Origin: JAGQZY01 sp964588335
Lineage (GTDB): Bacteria > Bdellovibrionota > Bdellovibrionia > Bdellovibrionales > JAGQZY01
Assembly (NCBI GenBank): GCA_964588335.1
Contig: CAZPOV010000011.1
Location: 1 to 64,000, forward strand
Length of the DNA: 64,000 nucleotides
Direction of reading: 5' to 3'
In this document: positions 8,861 to 16,449 of the stretch, piece after piece
Numbering within the stretch: the stretch's first letter is position 1
Layout: each line of letters starts with the position of its first letter
Made by a program: the position numbers and the translations under genes
The notes under the pieces: model-generated
Seen by the model: the letters and a program-made list of their open reading frames with translations, nothing else
The model's database searches: none
Told to the model about the DNA's origin: nothing

Positions 8861-9406
8861 ATGAAATGGAAAGTTTTGGAAACTACAGAGATATTCAAGT
8901 CCGGACTCTTCAATCTGAAATCTGAAAAATTACAGCTTCCCGATGGACGAGTCATGCCCCGTTACTATGTCATGAATTTCCCAGATTGGGTGAATGTCGT
9001 ACCATTGACCACAGAAGGCGAAGTGATTTTGGTTAAGCAGTATCGCCACGCCTCAGGACAGGTTCACCTGGAAGTTCCTGGTGGTTCCACTGATCCGCAT
9101 CGGAACGAGTCGATGCAAGAGGGGGCTCGTCGTGAACTTTTAGAAGAGACGGGCTATGATACTCAGAACATGCAGTGGGTCGCCTCGCATTACCCCAACC
9201 CGGCCTTACAGACCAATCAAATGCATACTTATATAGCCTATGACTGCAAAAAAGTGAAAGAACAAGAACTTGATGAGTTTGAAGAGCTGGAACTTTATTT
9301 TTGCACGTTAGATAAATTACGAGAGCATCTTTATAACGGTGATATCAGCCATAGTATTATGGTGGCATCAATTGCGCTGGCTTTAGAAAAACTCACGCAA
9401 AAATAA
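8861..9406 (+). CDS. Nudix hydrolase, ADP-ribose pyrophosphatase-like
   Basis: A soluble protein of 181 residues. Of several possible starts, the ATG at 8861 has AAGGA eight bases upstream and begins MKWKVLETTEIF, usual for this family; ATGs at 8819 and 8852 are less well placed. The Nudix box is present (GARRELLEETGY), preceded by VPGGSTDPHRNES, which is about two residues longer than the strict G-x5-E spacing. The upstream VKQYRHA and the downstream PNPALQTNQMHTYIA match the ADP-ribose/sugar-nucleotide branch (NudF/YffH-like). It probably clears ADP-ribose or nucleotide sugars in the cytoplasm; exact substrate unknown. Confidence 0.8.
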   Translation: MKWKVLETTEIFKSGLFNLKSEKLQLPDGRVMPRYYVMNFPDWVNVVPLTTEGEVILVKQYRHASGQVHLEVPGGSTDPHRNESMQEGARRELLEETGYDTQNMQWVASHYPNPALQTNQMHTYIAYDCKKVKEQELDEFEELELYFCTLDKLREHLYNGDISHSIMVASIALALEKLTQK

Positions 9407-9703
9407 TTTCAAATTTCAGCTGAACAATCGTCTGCGTGGGTTTGATTTTATGGGTCGTTTCAGGCCAAGGACAAAAGTCGTTATGATTTAAAAGCTTGGT
9501 AAGGGTCAGGCAAGCCTTGAAAAGGTCCGGAGGCTTAGGTCCTTAAAAATCTAGGATTTATGGGCAAGCGATGGTTTGCGGACACCATTTGCGGCGTCAG
9601 AGTTGCCTGAAAGATCGAATTCTTGAAAATCGGCACATATCGTATTGATTAAATTTGCTGAGTGAGCTTTAATTAGAGTCGGTTAAGAGGCGATGGAGGA
9701 TTC
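9407..9703. other. Intergenic region, 297 bp, upstream of the STAS gene
   Basis: Relatively G-rich in its first half, with a possible weak hairpin at about 9512-9539 (AAGCCT pairing with AGGCTT). It should contain the STAS-gene promoter, but none is clear. Nothing else recognised. Confidence 0.4.
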
Positions 9704-10222
9704 TTGTCGAACGGAAATAATGACATTTTCTATGCAATTGAAAATCCGAACTCCAAAGAAGTGCAAATTTCGCTTATCGGTTTTCTCAGTGAAGATTCGA
9801 CAATGCCATCGGCTGATGTTCTCGACGGAGCCCAAAAACTAACCGTTGATTTTAGCCGTTTTCACGCCATGAATTCCAGCGGAATTAAAAAATGGATTTT
9901 TTTCATTGACCAGGTGAAAACGAAGACTGACCTAGAGGTTGAGTTCAGAGCCTGTCCGTCGTCATTTTTGAGAGTGGCTCGAACGGTTACCGGTGTTATG
10001 CCACCAAAGGCTGAGATAACCTCCTATCAAGTCCCTATATACTGCGAAAAATGTGACATCGACTTTTCAATTCTTCAAACCAAACAGAAACTGAAAGAAA
10101 ATCTCGATAATTTTGTCAATAGTATTGAAACATTAGAGTGCGAGACATTTCCTAAGTGTAAATCAAGTTTGACAGTTGACTGTAATACCAACCTTTACAG
10201 TTATTTTCTAGATTCCAACTAA
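9704..10222 (+). CDS. STAS-domain protein with C-terminal zinc-ribbon-like segment
   Basis: A 172-residue cytoplasmic protein. The start is TTG at 9704 with GGAGGA just upstream; the nearest ATG is out of frame. Residues about 5-105 look like a STAS domain: VQISLIGFLSE, LTVDFSRFHAMNSSGIKKW, where NSSG matches the site phosphorylated on Ser in anti-sigma-factor antagonists (Ser58 or Ser59). The C-terminal part has paired Cys, C114/C117 (YCEKC) and C146/C152 (CETFPKC), plus C160, suggesting a zinc ribbon, which is unusual for this family. It faces the HPt kinase gene convergently, 12 bp apart, and lies near a PP2C phosphatase of the kind that dephosphorylates STAS proteins, so it is a good candidate for the output of that cluster. 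Confidence 0.7.
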   Translation: MSNGNNDIFYAIENPNSKEVQISLIGFLSEDSTMPSADVLDGAQKLTVDFSRFHAMNSSGIKKWIFFIDQVKTKTDLEVEFRACPSSFLRVARTVTGVMPPKAEITSYQVPIYCEKCDIDFSILQTKQKLKENLDNFVNSIETLECETFPKCKSSLTVDCNTNLYSYFLDSN

Positions 10223-10234
10223 ATCGCGATCAAG

Positions 10235-12196
10235 TTAGCTAACATCTTTCAGTTGGATATCTTTCTTTGGAATGAAAATTGAGAGTTGTGTTCCTCGGTG
10301 ATCAGGGTGATCTTTAATCTGAACCTCTCCGTCAAGTTCTTCGACCATGCTTTTGATGGCACTCAAGCCGACGCCTCGGCCACTGGTTTTGGTTAGGTTT
10401 TTTGCTGATGAATGGCTATCGATAAAAAGTAAGTCTTCTCGGTCCTTCAGTTGTTTTTTGATTGCTGGATCCAGCGTCTCCCACTGCTTTTGAATATAGT
10501 TTTGATTTAATCCATTGCCATAGTCTTCAAGGAAAAGGCAGTACCCAGTGTCGGTGCTTCGAGTTTTTACTGAAATATGAATGGGCTTTGTTAAGTCGGC
10601 TAATAAATATCCGTGATCGATAGAATTTTGAATTCCGTGAGTTAAAATATTTTGCAATGGCTTGTGTAAATATTCGGGCCAGTCCCAGACCTGATCATCA
10701 ATGGAGAGGGTTTGAAACTGGTTACGGGAATCAGACTCTCTCAGCTCTTCTTCAATGCGATATCTGAGGTCTCCAAGATATTTGTAGAGCGTCCAATTAA
10801 CATTTTTGTTGGAAAGTTTTCCGAAAAGATGTTCAGCCACTTGCTGGAGTTCGCTATTCATTGTGAGGTACTTTTCAATTTTAACCTCTAGGTTTTGCAC
10901 GTCGGGATTGGAGACCGCAGTCTCAAGATCATGAATCAAGTTAGAAACCTCATCCATTTTATTGAGTCGAGTGTTGCCTTTAAGGCTATGCAAGTGATGC
11001 ATTAGCTTGGTTTTTGACTCAGAATTGAAGTTGTTCAGTTCTGAGGCAACAGTGTCCATATCCTTTATAAGTTGCAAAGCCTCGGGTGTGCTGCTGCGGA
11101 TAATGACCTGGGCAAGGTTTTGAGCGTGATTTTGTAATCTCTTTTCCTTTTCAAATCGTCTTTCATTTATTTTTTCATTGGTCACATCTTCGACACTGAC
11201 AATAATTTTTGCCACCAAGTCATCATGAACCAGTGGCGACCATGTCAGTTTCAGGTATTGACTTTGCTTGCCTTCGAATCGACGGATCTCTTTTATCAAA
11301 TGGTCTTTGTTCATTTCCCAATTTAAGGTATCTTCACCAAGGCACACAAAAAATGTGTTTTTGATTATGGAGAGTTGATCGGAGGAAACTTGGCTGTTAG
11401 AAAAAAGAACATCAATTAAAGAGCGTCCTTCTAGTTTTTCTTCAGGGAAAATTTCGCGAATTTTTCGGGAGTAATCGGGTTCAATTTTTCCTTCATGGTT
11501 GCAACTTAATATTCCAACATCAACATTGTCGAAAATGGTTTTTAATTTGGTCTTTTGCCGAGCGATCTCATCAAGGGCCTTGGTCAGTCCTAGCTCATGT
11601 CGGTCAGCCATAGTTTTTTCAACCCAAATCATGATCGAAGAGAGTCCCGTGAAACATAGAGTGTCGAAAATAAGAACAGACAGTGGGAAGTCTTTGGAGT
11701 GCAGGCCAGTCACAGGAATCATTGAGTTGTGGGACAACCAATCGATCACGCAAGACATCAAAATGGCAAACGATAGTAAACTCAAGCGAATCCAATTTCG
11801 TGATCTTGAAAAAGCAATGATGCTGTAAAAAAGCGGCAAGAAGACCAGATAGTATCCGTTGAATGATTTGCCAAAGAAAATAGCCGCGTTTATTCCAGTG
11901 ATCATCGTCAAAAAGTAGGCTGTGAGTCGAGCTTGAAACAGTCGATGTCTATGATTTAGATAGAAAATAAAAAGGGGAAGAATCGCCATTGAAGAGGCAA
12001 TTATCATTGAGTACCAGGGGCCCGACAGTTCATACATTTGCAGATTGATTAAAATAGCCATCACCAAGGCAAACATTGTCATACCATTGGTCAAAATCGT
12101 TATCCGATTACTGGTTTCTCCTTCGAACTCACTGCAACCTAGGGTGGCTATTTGAATGAACTTATACTTTAGTACAGTTAGCAAACCGGTCTCCAT
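10235..12196 (-). CDS. Membrane-bound HPt/HATPase kinase with PAS domain (CheA-like)
   Basis: A 653-residue signalling protein. Six hydrophobic helices (about residues 35-190) anchor it in the inner membrane. A PAS-like domain follows (about 215-340; TIFDNVDVGILSC, EDVTNEK). Then comes a histidine phosphotransfer domain with HLHSLKGNTR, His403 being the likely phosphorylated residue, in the form seen in CheA P1 and HPt proteins rather than a normal HisKA domain. The C-terminal ATPase domain has an N box (QNSIDHG, Asn524), a G1 box (EDYGNG, Asp558) and a G2 box (SGRGVGLSAIK). No P5/CheW-like domain is present. It is divergent from cheX-cheY-PP2C, the probable phosphate acceptors, and convergent with the STAS gene. 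The input signal is unknown. Confidence 0.8.
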   Translation of the reverse strand: METGLLTVLKYKFIQIATLGCSEFEGETSNRITILTNGMTMFALVMAILINLQMYELSGPWYSMIIASSMAILPLFIFYLNHRHRLFQARLTAYFLTMITGINAAIFFGKSFNGYYLVFLPLFYSIIAFSRSRNWIRLSLLSFAILMSCVIDWLSHNSMIPVTGLHSKDFPLSVLIFDTLCFTGLSSIMIWVEKTMADRHELGLTKALDEIARQKTKLKTIFDNVDVGILSCNHEGKIEPDYSRKIREIFPEEKLEGRSLIDVLFSNSQVSSDQLSIIKNTFFVCLGEDTLNWEMNKDHLIKEIRRFEGKQSQYLKLTWSPLVHDDLVAKIIVSVEDVTNEKINERRFEKEKRLQNHAQNLAQVIIRSSTPEALQLIKDMDTVASELNNFNSESKTKLMHHLHSLKGNTRLNKMDEVSNLIHDLETAVSNPDVQNLEVKIEKYLTMNSELQQVAEHLFGKLSNKNVNWTLYKYLGDLRYRIEEELRESDSRNQFQTLSIDDQVWDWPEYLHKPLQNILTHGIQNSIDHGYLLADLTKPIHISVKTRSTDTGYCLFLEDYGNGLNQNYIQKQWETLDPAIKKQLKDREDLLFIDSHSSAKNLTKTSGRGVGLSAIKSMVEELDGEVQIKDHPDHRGTQLSIFIPKKDIQLKDVS

Positions 12197-12312
12197 TAAA
12201 GTTTCCCACAGTCTTTATCGGTCGATTGAGAGAATTTTATAATGATTCCAAAGTGAATCTATACCTGTTAGAATATTTTTGATTCACGAACAGTATCCTT
12301 TGGAACCTAGTT

Positions 12313-12870
12313 ATGAAAAAAACACCTCTCGTAGAAAATGTTGCTCAAGCCATTCAGGAGACTTTCCTTGCTCGCATCCAAACCTATTCAAAAACTCAAG
12401 ACGGCAAGATCATAAACCAAGAGGTTCCAGCCGGACGTTTGCATGACCTTAGTCTGGTGGTGATTTTACTGGCTGGCGAACACGTTCACATAACATTTAA
12501 AGTTTTTTTTGATCATAAAGAGTGTGAGGAGTTGATAAACAAAATTTACACTCAAAAGCCTCGGTCCGGCGATCTTCGTAACCTTGTCACCGATTTCTTT
12601 AAAGAGGTTAGTAATTTAACAGCCGGTCATATGAAATGGCTGTTTGAAAATTCGAAAGTCGATTGTAATATCAGTCTGCCGATTGCTCTACGGGGCTTTG
12701 ATGAGTTCTTCTTTAATAAGGTAAAAGACAATTCCAGTTTCGAGGACAGTTGGGCCATTGCTTTTCCAAGCGGGACAGTTCACTTTTCTAATATAATTTC
12801 TTTAGACTCTAGCCTGAAGGATATCGATTTAACAATTTCCGACCAGGCCGGAGAGATTGAGTTTTTTTAA
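12313..12870 (+). CDS. CheX-like CheY-P phosphatase domain protein
   Basis: A 185-residue protein. The segment LVTDFFKEVSNLTAGHMK carries the ExxN pair (Glu98, Asn101) and nearby Gly that CheX, CheC and FliY use to remove phosphate from CheY-P. The length fits CheX better than the two-site CheC. The rest (VVILLAGEHVHITFKVFF, WAIAFPSGTVHFS) is compatible with the CheC/CheX fold but diverged. The stop overlaps a possible upstream ATG of the next gene (TAATG), and the next product is a CheY-like receiver, which is its expected substrate. Divergent from the HPt kinase with about 115 bp between. Confidence 0.7.
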   Translation: MKKTPLVENVAQAIQETFLARIQTYSKTQDGKIINQEVPAGRLHDLSLVVILLAGEHVHITFKVFFDHKECEELINKIYTQKPRSGDLRNLVTDFFKEVSNLTAGHMKWLFENSKVDCNISLPIALRGFDEFFFNKVKDNSSFEDSWAIAFPSGTVHFSNIISLDSSLKDIDLTISDQAGEIEFF

Positions 12871-12881
12871 TGGGAGATGCA

Positions 12882-13250
12882 ATGAAGAAAATATTAATTG
12901 CAGATGATTCTGAAACCCTTCGACACCAATTATCTGAAGACTTGCAAGAGGCCGGGTTTGAGGTTCAAACGGCTGTCGATGGGCTGGCCGCGATCTCAGC
13001 ATTTCAGTCTGATCAGAAATTTGATGCGGCCATTCTTGATGTTAATATGCCGGGTGCGACCGGAATCGATGTGCTTCGTCGCTGCACCGATGTTATCGAA
13101 CAAAACAATGTCGTTGTATTTATGCTCACGACAGATTCAAGTTCCGAACTTAAAGAAGCTGGAAGACAATTGAAAGTGCGGGCTTGGATTACTAAGCCTT
13201 ATCAGAAACAATCCCTCATTGGCGCCTTAAAAAAGGTTTTAAACCTATGA
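12882..13250 (+). CDS. CheY-like single-domain response regulator
   Basis: A free receiver domain of 122 residues. The ATG at 12882 has GGGAG a few bases upstream; an in-frame ATG at 12870 would add four residues and overlaps the cheX stop. All key residues are present: the acidic pair Asp8/Asp9 (LIADDSE), the phospho-acceptor Asp53 (LDVNMPG), Thr84 (MLTTDSS) and Lys105 (ITKPYQ). No output domain. It probably shuttles phosphate from the HPt kinase to a target, with CheX resetting it. Its stop overlaps the start of the PP2C gene (ATGA), so the three genes form a coupled operon. Confidence 0.85.
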   Translation: MKKILIADDSETLRHQLSEDLQEAGFEVQTAVDGLAAISAFQSDQKFDAAILDVNMPGATGIDVLRRCTDVIEQNNVVVFMLTTDSSSELKEAGRQLKVRAWITKPYQKQSLIGALKKVLNL

Positions 13251-14464
13251 ACGAATCAACTATGAAGAGCCCGTATTTTAAAGCCACCGAAGAGGTGGTT
13301 TTGATCCTTGAAAGGTCTAAAAAAAGCAGTGATGAATTTATTGATCGTCTCCCGGGGCTTTATTTGGTTGCCGATCAGAATGGAACTATTTACAGAACCA
13401 ATAATTCCTTTAAAGACTTTATGCAGAAGAGCTATAGAAAAGATAATCTTTTCAATGTTTTTGATTTTATTGCTGAGGATCAAAAAGAGTTTTTTAAAAA
13501 CAAGATGGAGCTGGCCTTTGAAACACCCCATAAAACTTTTTATTTTGAAGTTCATATGAATTTCTCAGGCACAAAAATGAAGTTTAGTATTGGCCTCTAT
13601 TCCTGGAACGTCAATCAGAAGGCCGATGGCGTTCAGTTGTTTTCAATAGTTGGGACAGATGTTTCGGAGCTTGAAACAGCCGCACTCGATAACAAGAGAA
13701 TGCGCGAAGAGATCCAATCAGCTGAGCAGCTGCAGGCTCTGGTCTTGCCAGAAAAAACGCGTGAGGAAAAAGACTTCAGTCTTTATTCTTATTATCAGGC
13801 GGCGGCTGAATGCGGTGGCGATTTCCTTTATCACCAATATCAAGACGGGCTGCTAAGGATCTGGGCTGGAGATGTGACCGGTCACGGTGTGGGACCGGCC
13901 ATGGTCACAGGGGTGGTCAAAGGTGCTGTTTCTATTTTAGAAAAGCAAAATGATCTCGATATTATCAGTAAAATGCGTCATCTCAATCAAAGTCTTCTCG
14001 ATTTTGCCAAAGGCGAGTACTTTATGACCTTTCAAATTGTTGAGATCGATTTGAAAGCCAAGGAAATGCAATTCTGTCAGGCTGGACACACCGAGATTTT
14101 TGAGTTTCTGCCAAAATCACTGGATTCCAGTAACAGTGTTTGGGACGCGGTTAATACTCTGTCAGCCGAGCCGAGCACGCCATTGGGAACCTCAGGGGAG
14201 CCGAAATTTTCCCTCGAAAAACGCAGCCTGCTTCCTGATGCTTACTATGTCTGTTTTAGCGATGGTTTCGAAGAGGCGGAAAACCCACAGGGTAAGCTGT
14301 TTGGGCAAAGGCGACTGTTAGGGACCTACGTCAAGTCTTTAAGAGGTGATGGAGATCTTGCCAGCGCCTGTGACACCCTTTTAGAAAAGGTTCAGCGCTT
14401 TGGGGAATTTCGCCCTTTGATCGACGATATCTCTCTCTGGAGCTTAAAGCTGAAAAATAAATAA
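13247..14464 (+). CDS. PAS-domain PP2C (SpoIIE/RsbU-type) phosphatase
   Basis: A 405-residue protein with a PAS-like domain (about residues 33-140; GLYLVADQNGTIYRTN, FSIVGTDVSELE), a short coiled linker (RMREEIQSAEQLQALVLPEK) and a SpoIIE-type PP2C domain (about 175-403). The metal-binding motifs are seen: AECGGDF (Asp192), WAGDVTGHGVGPAM (Asp209) and CFSDGFEEAENPQG. Enzymes of this group remove phosphate from Ser/Thr on STAS proteins, turning partner-switching pathways on. The nearby STAS gene at 9704 is the obvious candidate substrate. Starts by ATGA overlap with the CheY gene. No receiver domain of its own, so control may come through PAS or through binding of the CheY-like protein. Confidence 0.85.
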   Translation: MNESTMKSPYFKATEEVVLILERSKKSSDEFIDRLPGLYLVADQNGTIYRTNNSFKDFMQKSYRKDNLFNVFDFIAEDQKEFFKNKMELAFETPHKTFYFEVHMNFSGTKMKFSIGLYSWNVNQKADGVQLFSIVGTDVSELETAALDNKRMREEIQSAEQLQALVLPEKTREEKDFSLYSYYQAAAECGGDFLYHQYQDGLLRIWAGDVTGHGVGPAMVTGVVKGAVSILEKQNDLDIISKMRHLNQSLLDFAKGEYFMTFQIVEIDLKAKEMQFCQAGHTEIFEFLPKSLDSSNSVWDAVNTLSAEPSTPLGTSGEPKFSLEKRSLLPDAYYVCFSDGFEEAENPQGKLFGQRRLLGTYVKSLRGDGDLASACDTLLEKVQRFGEFRPLIDDISLWSLKLKNK

Positions 14465-14541
14465 TCTTGCCGACTTTTAATTCGTTGAGTGTGGGTCGGC
14501 GCCGGCGGGTCGACGCCGTTGAGCGCAAAGGTGTTATTTTT

Positions 14542-15243
14542 TTAAAAAGTGAAGTTGTTGATTCTTAGAGCTTTTTCCGGTGGTTGCATGCGGCCGGAAT
14601 GAGTCGATTCAAACCACACCAATTTTACCTCAGGATGATCTTGCGAAACTCGATGAAGTACCACGGGTTCATTGTCAATGAACCACAGGGTTTGGTCTTT
14701 TTTGTTCTTTATGAGCTCACCCGTGAGTAAGGTTTTATACTCTTCATCAGAATGTTCTAAATTGTCTTTTAAAAACAAAAGAGATTCGTCAATGGGGAAG
14801 CCCATGGCATCCAGTGAGGACAAAGTCCCTTCCCACATTGTCGGTTTGTGGCGAGCCGTTAGATAAACAAAATCGACTCCCAGTTCTTCAAGGGTTTGTA
14901 TCCAATCGACCGCTCCGCGAACTGGCACATCAGAATGCAGGTATTTATTAGAGAAAAAATGGGTTCTCCAAAAATTTTCCAAATCGTTTTTTGATCCTGG
15001 ATTCAATTCCTTGAATTCCACTCTTTGTAGAGCGTGCACCAATCCGTAGTCGCCAAACTGGCATTTAGCCGTTTCTAGCTGAGAGCAGTCATCAGAGAAT
15101 TGTTTCCGTTTTGCTTTTATCCAGTCTTCCAATATCGCTTGATTGCGCTGGTGAGTGGTCACCAATGTCGAATCAATATCGAGAATAAAGAAGTTGTCTT
15201 TTTCGGGCTTTTTTAAGGTTTCGAGCATTGCCGGTGTATCCAT
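14542..15243 (-). CDS. HAD-superfamily phosphatase
   Basis: A 233-residue cytoplasmic HAD-like hydrolase. Motif I is FILDIDSTLVTTH (two Asp separated by Ile), motif II is FVYLTARHK, and a late motif with acidic residues is LWFIDNEPVV. The cap region (about 30-100) is helical. Substrate is unknown; the sequence does not match GmhB, SerB or Gph closely by eye. It stands alone, convergent with the PP2C gene, with a GC-rich 77-bp gap between them. Confidence 0.65.
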   Translation of the reverse strand: MDTPAMLETLKKPEKDNFFILDIDSTLVTTHQRNQAILEDWIKAKRKQFSDDCSQLETAKCQFGDYGLVHALQRVEFKELNPGSKNDLENFWRTHFFSNKYLHSDVPVRGAVDWIQTLEELGVDFVYLTARHKPTMWEGTLSSLDAMGFPIDESLLFLKDNLEHSDEEYKTLLTGELIKNKKDQTLWFIDNEPVVLHRVSQDHPEVKLVWFESTHSGRMQPPEKALRINNFTF

Positions 15244-15386
15244 TCCAAAAACTTACTGAAGGTCGAGTCAGGTTTCAACTGTTTGACAGTTTCTTAATGA
15301 AAATCTGTGTCTCAAAGTGAGATTTGTATTTCGAAAAATTTTAGGAGCCAATATACTAAAGACAGCAAACAAACCTGGGAAAGTAT

Positions 15387-16136
15387 TTGAAAAATATATG
15401 CGATGTGAAAATGGGGCACACGCAATACGGGGGGCAAAGTTTCCAAGAGATTCTTGGTATGCTGTCTTCTGGCGTGCTACCTTTTAACAGCTTAGCTTCT
15501 GATGTTGGCAAAAACCAATGGCAAGACTTGTTATCATACAATGACTTTGGCCATTTTTTAGCCGGTAAGCTTATGCTAGCGTCGAATGGTTATTCTTACG
15601 ATTCATTATTCAATCACTGGTATGTTAAAGATGGTGATCGCAGTTTTGGTCCTTTCTCACTCTTGCAAATGTTGGAGTTTTTTCATCAAAAACGTCTTCA
15701 CCTGGACAATCTTGTGCGCCACCCTTCTTCAGAAAAGTGGGAGCCTCTGAGTCGATGTGGACCTTTTGAGGTGAAAAGTCTAGAGAAGCTGTTGAACTGC
15801 CCCCAGCTTAAGGGGATTTTTGGACGCCGACAATTGCCTCGTATTCCCTATGATAATGAAGTGTTTATCAGTGCGTCTGCGGAACTTTATCGTGGAGTGA
15901 CTTGGTCGCTTTCGGCGAAAGGGCTGGGTGTGGTCACTGATAAATCGACCATCATTAACCTTGGCCAGCGAGTGAATATTATTATTAACGCCAACCACGA
16001 GCATGGAGCGGTTCAGGTTAAAGGCAAAGTGGTTAATCTCAAAAAAGAAATCAACTACGAACGGGTTGCTGTCGAGTTCGATGAAGAAAATGAATTTCTG
16101 AATCAATTTATTGATCAGAGAGTTCCGAAACTCTAG
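15387..16136 (+). CDS. GYF-like plus PilZ domain protein, likely c-di-GMP effector
   Basis: A 249-residue protein; the start is probably TTG at 15387 (GGGAAAG upstream), with GTG 15405 or ATG 15411 as alternatives. Residues about 10-55 look like a diverged GYF_2 module (YGGQSFQEILGMLSSG then WQDLL), and about 75-125 are a clearer one (WYVKDGDRSFGPFSLLQML, KWEPL). The C-terminal PilZ domain begins with RRQLPRIPYDNEVFI, giving the RxxxR c-di-GMP-binding motif; the second motif reads SLSAKG, so the usual Asp/Asn is Ser, which may weaken binding. GYF_2 modules bind peptides, so the protein may link c-di-GMP to a partner. No membrane segment. Confidence 0.75.
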   Translation: MKNICDVKMGHTQYGGQSFQEILGMLSSGVLPFNSLASDVGKNQWQDLLSYNDFGHFLAGKLMLASNGYSYDSLFNHWYVKDGDRSFGPFSLLQMLEFFHQKRLHLDNLVRHPSSEKWEPLSRCGPFEVKSLEKLLNCPQLKGIFGRRQLPRIPYDNEVFISASAELYRGVTWSLSAKGLGVVTDKSTIINLGQRVNIIINANHEHGAVQVKGKVVNLKKEINYERVAVEFDEENEFLNQFIDQRVPKL

Positions 16137-16449
16137 TTCACTTTTGGTCATGTCCGGCTGTTTATTTTTATTAAATTTAGACAATTAGAATAGCTACTCG
16201 GATCGGCCCAGACCTTTTATAAAATCTGTATATTATCAGGAGCATAGAGTAAACTAGACCTTTTTCTAGGTGAGTTATTTCCTGATAAAAATTCTGTCAT
16301 AGCTTCGACTTTGGTCGAGTTAAATCTATAAAAATTCGAATATTAAACAGACTTGAGACCAGAAGATCTGGCTGTGAATTGATAGACTCTCCGCACCCCT
16401 AATAGGCTTTTCTCTAGTTGGTACTAGACATTTATATAGGGGGACCTCA
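16137..16449. other. Intergenic region, 313 bp, upstream of the subtilase
   Basis: A+T-rich. Contains two short inverted repeats: CCAGA-AGA-TCTGG at about 16361-16373 and CTAGT-TGGT-ACTAG at about 16414-16427, the latter just before TTTATATA, which may be a -10 element. Either could be an operator; neither is certain. The ribosome-binding GGGGG is at 16439-16443. Confidence 0.4.
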
